DNA of 64,000 nucleotides from Aeromicrobium endophyticum (GTDB lineage Bacteria > Actinomycetota > Actinomycetes > Propionibacteriales > Nocardioidaceae): contig NZ_QUBR01000003.1 in the NCBI RefSeq assembly GCF_003586285.1, positions 186,001-250,000 on the forward strand, read 5' to 3'. The number at the start of each line of letters is the position of its first letter. Positions within the stretch are counted from its first letter, which is position 1. A program made the translations under genes and the position numbers. Below the pieces are notes generated by a model. It was not told the origin of the DNA, searched no databases, and was given only the letters and a program-made list of their open reading frames with translations. Below, piece after piece: positions 47,237-56,142 of the stretch.

Positions 47237-49210
47237 ATGCCTGACAAGCCCTGGGTGATGCGGACGTACGCCGGACACAGCTCGGCCGCCGAGTCGAATG
47301 CTCTCTACCGTCGCAACCTGGCGAAGGGACAGACCGGTCTCTCGGTCGCCTTCGACCTGCCGACGCAGACCGGCTACGACCCCGACCACGAGCTCAGCAG
47401 GGGAGAGGTCGGCAAGGTCGGCGTCCCCATCCCGCACCTGGGGGCGATGCGCCGGTTGTTCCAGGACATCCCGCTCGACACGATGAACACGTCGATGACG
47501 ATCAACGCCACCGCGATGTGGCTGCTCGCGATGTACCAGGTCGCGGCCGAGGAGCAGGGCGTCGATCCGTCGCTGCTCTCGGGCACCACGCAGAACGACA
47601 TCATCAAGGAGTACCTGTCGCGGGGCACGTACGTCTTCGGCCCGGCGCCGTCGTTGCGCCTGACGACCGACATGATCGCGTACACGGTCAGCACCATCCC
47701 GAAGTGGAACCCGCTCAACATCTGCAGCTACCACCTGCAGGAGGCCGGTGCCACGCCCACGCAGGAGCTGGCCTACGCCCTGACCACCGCGATCGCGGTG
47801 CTCGACTCGGTGCGCGACTCCGGACAGGTGCCGCCCGAGGAGTTCGAGAAGGTCGTCGGACGCATCTCGTTCTTCGTCAACGCCGGCGTGCGGTTCGTCG
47901 AGGAGATGTGCAAGATGCGCGCCTTCGGGCGCCTGTGGGACGAGATCACTCGCGAGCGGTACGGCGTCCAGGACCCCAAGATGCGCCGCCTGCGCTACGG
48001 CGTTCAGGTCAACTCGCTGGGCCTCACCGAGGCTCAGCCCGAGAACAACGTCCAGCGCATCGTGCTCGAGATGCTGGGCGTGACGCTCAGCAAGGACGCG
48101 CGGGCCCGCGCCGTGCAGCTCCCGGCCTGGAACGAGGCGTTGGGTCTTCCGCGCCCCTGGGACCAGCAGTGGTCGCTGCGCCTGCAGCAGGTGCTGGCGT
48201 TCGAGTCCGATCTGCTCGAGTACGACGACATCTTCGAGGGCTCGGTCGTCATCGAGGCCAAGGTCAGCGAGCTGATCGAGGGCGCCAAGGCCGAGATTGA
48301 CCGCGTGCAGGCCATGGGCGGCGCGGTGGCCGCCGTCGAGTCGGGCTACATGAAGCAGGCCCTGGTCGGCTCGCACAGCGAGCGCCGCGCGCGCATCGAG
48401 AGCGGCGAGATGAAGGTCGTGGGCGTCAACTCCTATGTCGAGACCGAGCCGTCGCCGCTGACCGCCGATCTCGACGGCGCGATCATGACGGCCGACCCCG
48501 AGGCCGAGGCCAACGCCGTCGCCGACGTCCGCGCCTGGCGTGAGCAGCGCGACCAGTCAGCCGTCGACGAGTCGTTGCAGCGGTTGCAGCGCGAGGCCAA
48601 GACCGATGCCAACCTGATGCAGGCGACGCTCGAGGCCGTGCGCGCCGGGGCCACGGTCGGTGAGTGGGCCGGCGCGCTGCGCGAGGTGTTCGGCGAGTAT
48701 CGCGCGCCCACGGGTGTCAGCGGGGTCGCGAGCGTCGCCGAGGCCGGGGCCGAGCTGACGGCGGTGCGCGAGCGGGTGCGCCAGACCGGCGAGGAGCTCG
48801 GCACCAGGCTGCGCTTCCTGGTGGGCAAGCCGGGTCTCGACGGACACTCCAACGGCGCCGAGCAGATCGCCGTCCGCGCACGCGATGCCGGCTTCGAGGT
48901 CGTCTACCAGGGCATCCGCCTGACGCCGGCACAGATCGTGGCCGCCGCCGTGGCCGAGGACGTCCACGCGGTGGGCCTGTCGATCCTGTCGGGCTCGCAC
49001 ATGGAGCTGGTGCCCGACGTGCAGCAGGCGATGGACGAGGCCGGCATCGGCGACGTCCCGCTGATCGTCGGGGGGATCATCCCCGAGTCCGACGCCCGCC
49101 GCATGGAGGCCGCCGGCGTCGCCGCGGTGTTCACGCCCAAGGACTTCGGCATGACGACGATCATGGACCGCATCGTCGACGAGATCCGCAAGGCCAACGA
49201 CCTGACCTGA
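47237..49210 (+). CDS. meaA: MeaA-type adenosylcobalamin-dependent mutase (ethylmalonyl-CoA mutase)
   Basis: This 657-residue single-chain acyl-CoA mutase has the substrate barrel at 1-430 (SVAFDLPTQTGYDPDHE, TMNTSMTINATAMWLLA, GTTQNDIIKEYLSRGTY) and a B12-binding domain at about 520-655. The cobalt ligand is the His of GLDGHSNG (about 532-539), with the SILSGSHMELVP and GGIIP signatures. This is the 'protein MeaA' layout that in Methylobacterium and Streptomyces converts ethylmalonyl-CoA to methylsuccinyl-CoA. It is shorter than methylmalonyl-CoA mutase large subunits. Ccr, epimerase and B12 adenosyltransferase in the same window support that role. Confidence 0.93.
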   Translation: MPDKPWVMRTYAGHSSAAESNALYRRNLAKGQTGLSVAFDLPTQTGYDPDHELSRGEVGKVGVPIPHLGAMRRLFQDIPLDTMNTSMTINATAMWLLAMYQVAAEEQGVDPSLLSGTTQNDIIKEYLSRGTYVFGPAPSLRLTTDMIAYTVSTIPKWNPLNICSYHLQEAGATPTQELAYALTTAIAVLDSVRDSGQVPPEEFEKVVGRISFFVNAGVRFVEEMCKMRAFGRLWDEITRERYGVQDPKMRRLRYGVQVNSLGLTEAQPENNVQRIVLEMLGVTLSKDARARAVQLPAWNEALGLPRPWDQQWSLRLQQVLAFESDLLEYDDIFEGSVVIEAKVSELIEGAKAEIDRVQAMGGAVAAVESGYMKQALVGSHSERRARIESGEMKVVGVNSYVETEPSPLTADLDGAIMTADPEAEANAVADVRAWREQRDQSAVDESLQRLQREAKTDANLMQATLEAVRAGATVGEWAGALREVFGEYRAPTGVSGVASVAEAGAELTAVRERVRQTGEELGTRLRFLVGKPGLDGHSNGAEQIAVRARDAGFEVVYQGIRLTPAQIVAAAVAEDVHAVGLSILSGSHMELVPDVQQAMDEAGIGDVPLIVGGIIPESDARRMEAAGVAAVFTPKDFGMTTIMDRIVDEIRKANDLT

Positions 49211-49220
49211 CTGTTTGCTC

Positions 49221-49265
49221 CTCGAGCCTGTCGAAAGGACCTGACGCGCTCTCGACAGGCTCGAG
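49221..49265. terminator. bidirectional terminator-like inverted repeat after meaA
   Basis: CTCGAGCCTGTCGA (49221-49234) and TCGACAGGCTCGAG (49252-49265) are perfect 14-bp inverted arms around 17 nt, between two convergent genes. TCGACAGGCT also occurs at 7668-7676 as TCGACAGGC, so it belongs to a dispersed intergenic family. Confidence 0.75.
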
Positions 49266-49280
49266 CGGGGCGGGGTGCGG

Positions 49281-50057
49281 TCAGTTGAGGCCGCGGAAGC
49301 TCTCGGGCAGGCCGCCGCCGGCGACGATGTCGGCGGTGAGGTCCTGCAGGGCCATCAGCGCGACCGACTGGCTCGTGGGGCCGTACGACACGCGGGCCAC
49401 GCCGAGCTCCTGCATGCGGTCGAGCGGCACGGAGCCGGGCACGCCGATCAGGGTGAGCTTCTGCGGGCCCCAGACGTCGACGATGGCCTTGATGTCGTCC
49501 TCCGACAGACCGCCCGGCACGAACACGACCGGAGCGCCGGCGGCCAGATAGGCCGAGCCGCGCTCGATCGCATCGGCCAGCACATCGGCGTGCGGGCGGT
49601 CGCCGGCCTTGACGAAGGCGTCGGTGCGAGCGTTGAGCACGAAGTCGATGCCCTCGGCGTGACCCGCTGCGAGCACGGCCTCGACCGCGGCGACGGACTC
49701 GGCGAGCGGCTTCATCTGGTCCTCGAGGTTGGCGCCGACGGCGCCGACCTGGATGGCCCTGCGCGTCGTGTCGCCCGGGTTGCCGTAGCCGGCCTCGAGA
49801 TCGGCGGTCACGGGCAGATCGGTGGCCGACACGACCGTGCCGACGGCCTCGATCATCAGCTCGACGGGGATGTTCTCGCCGTCCTCGTAGCCGTAGGCGG
49901 CGGCGATCGAGTGGCTGGCCGTGGCGATGGCGTGGATGCCCTCGACCTCGGAGACGACGCGGGTGCTGATCGCATCCCACACGTTGACCACCTTGAGCAG
50001 CTCGGGGGCGGCGTGCAGGGCGAGGAGCTTCTGGGACTGGGCTTGGATGTCGGTCAT
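49281..50057 (-). CDS. isocitrate lyase / PEP mutase superfamily protein
   Basis: This 258-residue (beta/alpha)8 protein has SHSIAAAYGYEDGE, VTADLEAGYGNP with metal-binding acidic residues, and NLEDQM. The KKCGH loop of isocitrate and methylisocitrate lyases is absent, so it is closer to phosphonopyruvate hydrolase/PEP mutase-like lyases of unsettled substrate. Despite lying beside meaA, nothing shows it is part of that pathway. Own promoter expected in the 37-nt gap after the ABC permease stop on the other side. Confidence 0.82.
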   Translation of the reverse strand: MTDIQAQSQKLLALHAAPELLKVVNVWDAISTRVVSEVEGIHAIATASHSIAAAYGYEDGENIPVELMIEAVGTVVSATDLPVTADLEAGYGNPGDTTRRAIQVGAVGANLEDQMKPLAESVAAVEAVLAAGHAEGIDFVLNARTDAFVKAGDRPHADVLADAIERGSAYLAAGAPVVFVPGGLSEDDIKAIVDVWGPQKLTLIGVPGSVPLDRMQELGVARVSYGPTSQSVALMALQDLTADIVAGGGLPESFRGLN

Positions 50058-50094
50058 GTCCCAACGGTAGGGCCCAGTCCCAGAGGCGGCAGGC

Positions 50095-52533
50095 TCAGTC
50101 CGCGACGAGTCCGGCAGCGGGAGCGATGCGAGCGGCCCGCCTGGCGGGCAGGACGCACGCGGCCAGGCCTGCCAGCGCTGCCACGACCAGGATCAGCGCG
50201 ATCTGTCCCCACGGCATCGTCAGGTCGGGCCCGGAGCGGAACACCCCCACCGAGGCGGTGCGCACGCCGAACCACGCGTAGGCCGTGCCGAGCGCGACGC
50301 CCAGCACCGCAGCGACCCCTGCCATGAGCAGCGCCTCGATGGCCAGCATGGCCCGCAGCCCGGAGCGTCCGAGCCCCAGCGCGCGCAGCAGCGAGCTCTC
50401 CCTGACGCGCTCGAGCACCGACAGGCTCAAGGTGTTGCCGACGCCGACCAGCGCGATCAGGACGGCGACGGCGAGCAGCCCGATCGTGACGGCCATGACG
50501 ACGTCCAGCGTCCCGAGGATGTCGGCCCGGTCGGTGAGCCCTCCGGACACGTCGAGATCGGCCGTCTTGGCGACGGCCGTGACGTCGCCCGCCACGTCTG
50601 CCGGGTCGGCCGACGCGGCGGCCCGCACCCAGACGGCCGCCGTGCGGCTGTCGGTCGCATCCATCGCGTCGAGCGTCGTCGTGCTCACCAGCGGGCGGTC
50701 GCCGATGCCGGTGCCGTGCAGCACCGTCATCTCACGGGTCCGGCCGGCGATCGTCACCTCGGCCGTCCTGCCGGACGCCGAGAGGGTCACGTCGCCCACG
50801 CTCGACGGCAGCACGACCTGGTCGTCGCCGAGGGGCGAGAAGGCGGGCGTCCCGTGCATCAGCGCGAGGGCGTGGTCGTCGGCGCCGAGCACGTCGACGT
50901 CGAGCCCACCGACGCGTGCGGGTGCACCCGGCAGCGCCGCCACCTCCTCGACGCCGTCGACGCGCCGGATCTCGGCAGTCACGCGGTCCGGCACGGGTGC
51001 CGTGCTCGAGGTCGCCATCAGGTCGACCGGGTTGTTCTCGTCGAGGGAGGTGTTGACCTTGTGCGAGATCGATGCCGATCCCACGACGACGGCCGTGATC
51101 AGGGTGACGCCGATCAGCAGGGCCGTCGACGTCGCGGCGGTGCGGCGCGGGTTGCGCAGCGAGTTGGCGTGGGCCAGCCGGCCGGGCAGCCCGAGGCGGC
51201 GCACGAGCGGGCCGGTGAGGCGGATGGCGGCCGGCACGATCACGGGGGTCAGGAGCATGAGCCCCACGAACGACAGCATGCCGCCCGCCATGCCGATGAG
51301 CAGCGATCCGCTCAACCCGGCGACGAGCCCGGCGATGCCGAGCACGACCAGCACGCCGGCAGTGGTGAGCCGCACCGCGCCCGAGCGAGAGCGCACCTCG
51401 ACCACGTCCTGCGGCTGCAGGGCGCTGAGCGGCGACTGTGCACCGGCGCGCTGGGCCGGCAGGTAGGCCCCCGCCGCTGTCACGGCGACGCCGAGGGCGA
51501 TGGGCACGGCAGTGGCGAGCAGCGTCAGCGACGGCTGTCCCATCGGCGTCTGCGGTGACAGCCGACCCAGCAGGGCCACGCCGCCCGTCGCGATGCCGAG
51601 GCCGAGCAGCACGCCGACGATCGATCCCACGACGCCCAGCAGGACGCCCTCGGCCACCACCGAGCGAGCGACCTGCGAGCGGACCGCCCCGACGCACCGC
51701 AGCAGCGCGAGGTCGCGGGATCGCTGCGCCAGCAGGATCGTGAACGTGTTGGCGATGACCAGGGCGCCCACGAACAGCGAGATGCCGGCAAAGACGTAGA
51801 TGAGCTTCTGGAAGACGTCGACCCCGCGGGTGGCCTCGAGGCGCAGGGTCTCGCGGTACGTGTCGCCGGCGACGACGGTGTCGGCGCCGAGCTGGCGGTC
51901 GATGCTGCGACCCGTGCTGGCCGCGTCGCGGTCGGTCGCGACGACGGCGTCGAGCGGCGAGGCCGCGTCGCCGAGCCCGGCGAGCGTCCGCTCGGGCAGG
52001 TAGGCCGCAGCGGACAGCGGGGCGTCGGGGCCGTCGACCGTGCCGGTGACGGTCAGGCGACGATCGCCGCCGGGGAGGTCCAGGGTGATGGTCGAGCCCA
52101 GGGCGACGTCGTGCTTCGAGGCGACCGACGAGGACACGGCCACCTCGTCGTCCGTCCGGGGCAGACGCCCGGTGGCCGCGTGCTGCCACCGCAGGGCGGG
52201 GGAGTCGGCGACGCTTCCCACGGAGATGTCGCGGGGGCCGTCGGGCAGCGTGGCGCTTCCGTAGGCGCTCCAGTTGACGGCCACGGCACGCACGCCCGGC
52301 ACGTCCGACACGCGACGTGCCTTCTCGGTGAAGCCCGAGAGGTCACCGCGACCGGGGAGGACCAGGTCGGCCGTGCCGTACTGCTGGTCGACGGCCGCGG
52401 CCGATCCGGCGCGAGCGGCCGAGCTGAGCGCGTTGATCGCAACGATGAAGGCCGTCGCGATCACGATCGCGACCAACGCGGCCACGTAGCGGCGCGCATA
52501 GGTGCGCATCGAGGCGAGGATGACGGTCCGCAC
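50095..52533 (-). CDS. FtsX/MacB-like ABC transporter permease, two-domain
   Basis: This 812-residue permease has an N-terminal helix (about 15-35), a large extracytoplasmic domain, and three helices around 240-370 forming the first FtsX domain. A middle pair follows (about 400-450), then a second N-terminal-type helix at about 475, a second external domain, and a final three-helix FtsX domain (about 685-805). This two-copy layout is typical of actinobacterial export or mechanotransmission systems for lipids or antimicrobial peptides. It follows its ATPase by 3 nt. Substrate unknown. Confidence 0.9.
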   Translation of the reverse strand: MRTVILASMRTYARRYVAALVAIVIATAFIVAINALSSAARAGSAAAVDQQYGTADLVLPGRGDLSGFTEKARRVSDVPGVRAVAVNWSAYGSATLPDGPRDISVGSVADSPALRWQHAATGRLPRTDDEVAVSSSVASKHDVALGSTITLDLPGGDRRLTVTGTVDGPDAPLSAAAYLPERTLAGLGDAASPLDAVVATDRDAASTGRSIDRQLGADTVVAGDTYRETLRLEATRGVDVFQKLIYVFAGISLFVGALVIANTFTILLAQRSRDLALLRCVGAVRSQVARSVVAEGVLLGVVGSIVGVLLGLGIATGGVALLGRLSPQTPMGQPSLTLLATAVPIALGVAVTAAGAYLPAQRAGAQSPLSALQPQDVVEVRSRSGAVRLTTAGVLVVLGIAGLVAGLSGSLLIGMAGGMLSFVGLMLLTPVIVPAAIRLTGPLVRRLGLPGRLAHANSLRNPRRTAATSTALLIGVTLITAVVVGSASISHKVNTSLDENNPVDLMATSSTAPVPDRVTAEIRRVDGVEEVAALPGAPARVGGLDVDVLGADDHALALMHGTPAFSPLGDDQVVLPSSVGDVTLSASGRTAEVTIAGRTREMTVLHGTGIGDRPLVSTTTLDAMDATDSRTAAVWVRAAASADPADVAGDVTAVAKTADLDVSGGLTDRADILGTLDVVMAVTIGLLAVAVLIALVGVGNTLSLSVLERVRESSLLRALGLGRSGLRAMLAIEALLMAGVAAVLGVALGTAYAWFGVRTASVGVFRSGPDLTMPWGQIALILVVAALAGLAACVLPARRAARIAPAAGLVAD

Positions 52534-52536
52534 GAC

Positions 52537-53301
52537 TCAGCCCCCCATCGTCCGCAGGGCGTCGAGCACGTCGTCCTGGGTGGGGGAGTCGAGCCGCCCC
52601 GCGACGCGTCCGTCGGCGACCAGCACGACGTGGTCGGCGTAGGCGGCGGCCGAGGGTTCGTGCGTCACCATCACGACGGTCTGCCCGAGCTCGCGCACCG
52701 AGCGTCGCAGGAACTCCAGCACCTCCGCGCTGGTGCGGCTGTCGAGGTTGCCGGTGGGCTCGTCGGCGAAGACGATCCGCGGACGGCTCATGAGCGCCCG
52801 GGCCACCGCCACCCGCTGCTGCTGGCCTCCGGACAGCTGCGTGGGCCGGTGCCCGAGGCGGTCGGCCAGCCCCAGCACGCCGATCAGCTCGTCGAACCAG
52901 GTCCAGTCGGGGTCCACGCCCGCCAGGTCGAGCGGCAGCAGGATGTTCTGCTTGGCCGTCAGCATGGGCAGCAGGTTGAACGACTGGAAGACGAAGCCGA
53001 CGTGGTGGCGGCGGAAGGCCGTCAGCTCGTTGTCCGACATGGCGGCGAGACGCTGATCGCCCACCACGACCTCACCCGAAGTGGCTTGGTCGAGGCCCGC
53101 GAGGCAGTGCATGAGGGTCGACTTGCCGGAGCCGGACGGACCCATGATCGCGGTGAAGCGTCCGCTCTCGATCGTCAGGTCGATGCCGGCGAGCGCGTGC
53201 ACCTGGGCCGCGCCGGACCCGTACACCTTGGTCAGGCCTCGGGCCTCGGCGGCGACGCCGGGCGTGGCGGGCAGGTGGTCGAGGACGGGGGAGGTGTTCA
53301 T
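52537..53301 (-). CDS. LolD/MacB-type ABC transporter ATP-binding protein
   Basis: This 254-residue ATPase has Walker A GPSGSGKST (about 56-64), Q-loop FVFQSFN, signature LSGGQQQR (about 157-164), Walker B RIVFADEPTGNLDS and H-loop TVVMVTHEPS. It pairs with the downstream FtsX permease. It lies downstream of a NarL-type regulator and kinase on the same strand with a 138-nt gap that probably contains the controlled promoter. Confidence 0.93.
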   Translation of the reverse strand: MNTSPVLDHLPATPGVAAEARGLTKVYGSGAAQVHALAGIDLTIESGRFTAIMGPSGSGKSTLMHCLAGLDQATSGEVVVGDQRLAAMSDNELTAFRRHHVGFVFQSFNLLPMLTAKQNILLPLDLAGVDPDWTWFDELIGVLGLADRLGHRPTQLSGGQQQRVAVARALMSRPRIVFADEPTGNLDSRTSAEVLEFLRRSVRELGQTVVMVTHEPSAAAYADHVVLVADGRVAGRLDSPTQDDVLDALRTMGG

Positions 53302-53397
53302 GGGTGCTCCTGGGGTGGACGACGGGTGCGTCCACCACGCTAGGAAGATTCGGGCGCTCGATCGTCAGTCCGCGGGACCACGTCGACGACCCGGCGT

Positions 53398-53412
53398 CAT
53401 ACCGCGGTCGTA
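53398..53412. promoter_or_regulatory. candidate regulator site upstream of the ABC genes
   Basis: CATACCGCGGTCGTA contains the palindrome ACCGCGGT. It lies 97-111 nt upstream of the ATPase start, in the gap between the response regulator and ABC genes. Actinobacterial DesK/LuxR-type systems often bind similar sites next to such transporters, but this is inference. Confidence 0.35.
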
Positions 53413-53439
53413 CTCGCGGGCCCGCGCCCCACCACTCGC

Positions 53440-54096
53440 TCAACCGCTCGGAGAGACCAGCCCTGTGTCGTAGCCCAGCACCACCAGGTGCACCCGGTCG
53501 CGCGACCCCGTCTTGGCGAGGATGCGCCCGACGTGCGTCTTGACGGTCGCCTCGGCCAGGAACAGGTCGGCGGAGATCTCGCTGTTCGACCGGCCCCGCG
53601 CGATCAGCTCGAGCACCTCGCGCTCGCGGGCGGTCAGGTCGGCCAGGCGCGGGTCGTCGTCCGGCCGGGGTGCCACCGGCTCGCTCAGGAACCGCTCGAG
53701 CATCCGACGGGTCGCGCTCGGCGCCACCACGGCGTCGCCGGCGTGCACGTCGCGCATCGCGGCGAGCAGCACCTCGGGGGGCGCATCCTTCAGCAGGAAG
53801 GCCGAGGCGCCGGCGTGCAGGGCGCTGTAGACGTACTCGTCGAGGTCGAACGTCGTCAGGACCACGACGCGCGGACGATCGCCACGGGCCGCGAGCACGC
53901 GGGTGGCCTCGACGCCGTCCATGCGGGGCATGCGCACGTCCATCAGGACGAGGTCGGCCGACGTGACGGCGAGCCGCTCGGTCGCCTCGGCCCCGTCGCC
54001 GGCCTCGCCCACGACCTCCATGTCGTCCTGCGACTCGATCAGCATCCGGAAGCCGGCCCTGACGAGCTGTTGGTCGTCGACCAGGAAGACCTTCAC
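53440..54096 (-). CDS. NarL/FixJ-type response regulator
   Basis: This 218-residue regulator has a receiver (VFLVDDQQLVRAG, phosphoacceptor Asp in LVLMDVRMPRMDG about 54, switch Thr in VVLTTFD, Lys in LLKDAPP) and a LuxR-type helix-turn-helix (LTAREREVLELIARGRSNSEI, abridged at 20). GTG at 54096 overlaps the kinase stop by 4 nt. Expected to control the adjacent ABC exporter. Confidence 0.93.
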   Translation of the reverse strand: MKVFLVDDQQLVRAGFRMLIESQDDMEVVGEAGDGAEATERLAVTSADLVLMDVRMPRMDGVEATRVLAARGDRPRVVVLTTFDLDEYVYSALHAGASAFLLKDAPPEVLLAAMRDVHAGDAVVAPSATRRMLERFLSEPVAPRPDDDPRLADLTAREREVLELIARGRSNSEISADLFLAEATVKTHVGRILAKTGSRDRVHLVVLGYDTGLVSPSG

Positions 54097-55250
54097 GCGA
54101 CCTCCAGCGGGACGACGGCGGCGACGCGGAACCCGCCACCGGGGCGGGGTCCGGCCTCGACCTTCCCCGCGTGGACGGCGATGCGCTCGCGCATGCCGAC
54201 GATGCCGTGACCCTGGCCGTCGGCCGCGACGGTCGACCCGCGTCCGTCGTCGTCGACCCGGATGCGGACTGAGTCGCCGGTCACGTGCACGTCCACCGAG
54301 GCACGCACGTCGGGGCCGCCGTGCCTGAGCGTGTTGGTGAGGGCCTCCTGGACGATCCGATACGTCGTCAGCCCCGTCGCGGGGTCGACGCGCTGCAGGT
54401 CTCCGTCGACGTCGAGCGAGATCGTCAGGCCGCTGGCCCTCAGCTGCTCGACGAGCTCGAGCAGGTCGGCCGCGCCGGGCACGGGGGCAAGGGTCGCGCC
54501 GGAGGTGCCGTCGTCGCGCAGCAGCCCCAGCAGCTTGCGCATCTCGGCGAGTGAGGAGCGTCCGGTCGACGAGATCGTGCGCAGGGTCTCGACCGCCTGC
54601 TCCGGGCGCCGCCGCGCGGCGTAGAGGGCGCCGTCGGCCTGCACGACCATGACCGAGAGGCTGTGCGCGACGACGTCGTGCATCTCGCGGGCGATGCGTG
54701 CCCGCTCGGCGGCGGTCGCGATCTGGGCCTGCTGGTCGGCATCGCGCTCGAGCTGCGCGGCGCGGTCCTCGAGCGCGGCGACGTAGGCCCGCCGGGTGCG
54801 CGACAGGTAGCCCAGCAGCCACGACGCGAAGACCACGGTGGCGAGCGCGACGAGCGAGACCGTCGTCGTCCGGGCGTCGTTGGGGCCGACGAGCCAGTCG
54901 ACCGTGGCGACGACGGCTCCCAGCAGGCCGGCGCCGAGGCCACCCCACACCGCCCAGGTCGGACCGTACGACGCGATCGCGTACAGGCCGAACAGCAGCG
55001 CGACGTCGCCGTATCGCGAGGTGTCGACCAGCACGGTCTGCACCAGCAGCAGCAAGCAGATCGTCGTGAACGAGACGACCGGCGCGCGCCGGCGCAGCAC
55101 CAGGGGGGCGATGAGCAGCGCGTCGAGCAGCAGGTCGCCGTCGGAGGACGCCAGACCGATGAGGATCGGCACGGCCATCAGCAGGCCGGCCAGGGCGATG
55201 TCGAGGCCGATCGACTCCAGCGGCCGCCAGGCCCGGACACGTTCGCGCAT
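54093..55250 (-). CDS. DesK-like sensor histidine kinase
   Basis: This 385-residue kinase has five or six N-terminal transmembrane segments within about 12-150, a coiled linker, then HisKA_3 with REMHDVVAHSLSVMVVQADG (phosphoacceptor His in the MHDVVAHS box). A compact HATPase domain follows (LTNTLRHGG, GHGIVGMRERI). Small extracellular loops suggest it senses membrane or cell-wall stress. ATG at 55250 is chosen; a longer frame to 55316 adds an unconserved-looking 22 residues. Confidence 0.92.
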   Translation of the reverse strand: MRERVRAWRPLESIGLDIALAGLLMAVPILIGLASSDGDLLLDALLIAPLVLRRRAPVVSFTTICLLLLVQTVLVDTSRYGDVALLFGLYAIASYGPTWAVWGGLGAGLLGAVVATVDWLVGPNDARTTTVSLVALATVVFASWLLGYLSRTRRAYVAALEDRAAQLERDADQQAQIATAAERARIAREMHDVVAHSLSVMVVQADGALYAARRRPEQAVETLRTISSTGRSSLAEMRKLLGLLRDDGTSGATLAPVPGAADLLELVEQLRASGLTISLDVDGDLQRVDPATGLTTYRIVQEALTNTLRHGGPDVRASVDVHVTGDSVRIRVDDDGRGSTVAADGQGHGIVGMRERIAVHAGKVEAGPRPGGGFRVAAVVPLEVA

Positions 55251-55364
55251 GGCCGTCAGCCTAGTGAGGTGGCCGCGCCAGCACGTCCACCCACGGGATG
55301 ACCTGAGGTCAGCCACTCCTTCGTGGCGCTGCGGGCGCGAGGTGCCCTAGGCTGCGGACGTCGG

Positions 55365-55535
55365 TCAGGCGGCGATCTTGGACGACTTCGACGAGGACTT
55401 CTTGCCCTTGCCGTCGACCTTCACGAGCTTTCGCTTCTTGACGGTGTAGCCCTCGGGCAACGTGCCCTCCTTCATCATCCGAAGGGGGCAGCGCTTGCAG
55501 GCAGGCTTGTCGCTGCAGCACTTCTTCTTCGGCAT
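55365..55535 (-). CDS. small cysteine- and lysine-rich protein
   Basis: This 56-residue protein begins MPKKKCCSDKPACKRCPLRM, with CC-x5-C-x2-C suited to metal binding, and ends in a strongly basic tail (KKSSSKSSKIAA). ATG at 55535 is used; an in-frame GTG seven codons earlier is possible. Similar tiny Cys/Lys-rich proteins are common in actinobacteria without known function. It is divergent from ferritin and shares the control region holding the iron box, so metal regulation is conceivable. Confidence 0.72.
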   Translation of the reverse strand: MPKKKCCSDKPACKRCPLRMMKEGTLPEGYTVKKRKLVKVDGKGKKSSSKSSKIAA

Positions 55536-55572
55536 CTTGGGCGACTTGGACACGACTGACACGATACCAGCG

Positions 55573-55591
55573 TGAGGTGAGCCTCGCCTTA
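55573..55591. promoter_or_regulatory. DtxR/IdeR-like iron box upstream of ferritin
   Basis: TGAGGTGAGCCTCGCCTTA agrees at 14 of 19 positions with the IdeR/DtxR consensus TTAGGTTAGCCTAACCTAA, including the central AGCCT and the AGG...CCT arms. It ends 26 nt before the ferritin start. In mycobacteria IdeR activates ferritin (bfrB) when iron is abundant. Confidence 0.65.
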
Positions 55592-55617
55592 TGCGCGACA
55601 CTAGGAGCATGGGACAC

Positions 55618-56142
55618 ATGGCAGCACCCGCATTCGTCGATCGGCTCAACGAGCAGATCGGTCACGAGTTCAGTGCCCACCAGCAGTACATCGCGATCGC
55701 GACGTACTACGACGCGCTCACCATGCCCCAGATGGCCGCCCTGTTCTACCAGCAGGCGCAGGAGGAGCGCGACCACGCGATGATGATGGTCCAGTACCTC
55801 CTCGACGCCGATCACCAGCCCGTCATCCCGGCTCTTCCTGCTCCGCGTGTCGCCTTCGCCGACGTCATCGAGCCCGTCGCCCTCGCCCTCGAGCAGGAGA
55901 AGCGCGTCACCGAGCAGATCTACGAGCTCACCCGCATCGCGCGCGACAACAACGACTTCGCGTCCGACCAGTTCATGCAGTGGTTCATCAAGGAGCAGGT
56001 CGAGGAGCTGTCCAAGATGAGCGACCTGCTGGCGGTCGTCACGCGCTCGAAGGCCGACTACGAGCGCATCGAGGACTGGGTGGCCCGCGAGGAGTCCGGC
56101 GCCGAGGCCGACCCCACGGCCCCGAGGATTGCCGGTGCGTAG
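55618..56142 (+). CDS. ftn: ferritin
   Basis: This 174-residue non-heme ferritin stores iron. Ferroxidase ligands lie in NEQIGHEFSAHQQYIAIATYYD (first helix) and QAQEERDHAMMMVQYLLD (second helix), with EKRVTEQIYEL and QWFIKEQVEEL supplying further ligands; all four helices are intact. ATG at 55618 has AGGAG 10 nt upstream; an ATG at 55609 is too close to that site. Likely iron-regulated through the box at 55573. Confidence 0.93.
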   Translation: MAAPAFVDRLNEQIGHEFSAHQQYIAIATYYDALTMPQMAALFYQQAQEERDHAMMMVQYLLDADHQPVIPALPAPRVAFADVIEPVALALEQEKRVTEQIYELTRIARDNNDFASDQFMQWFIKEQVEELSKMSDLLAVVTRSKADYERIEDWVAREESGAEADPTAPRIAGA

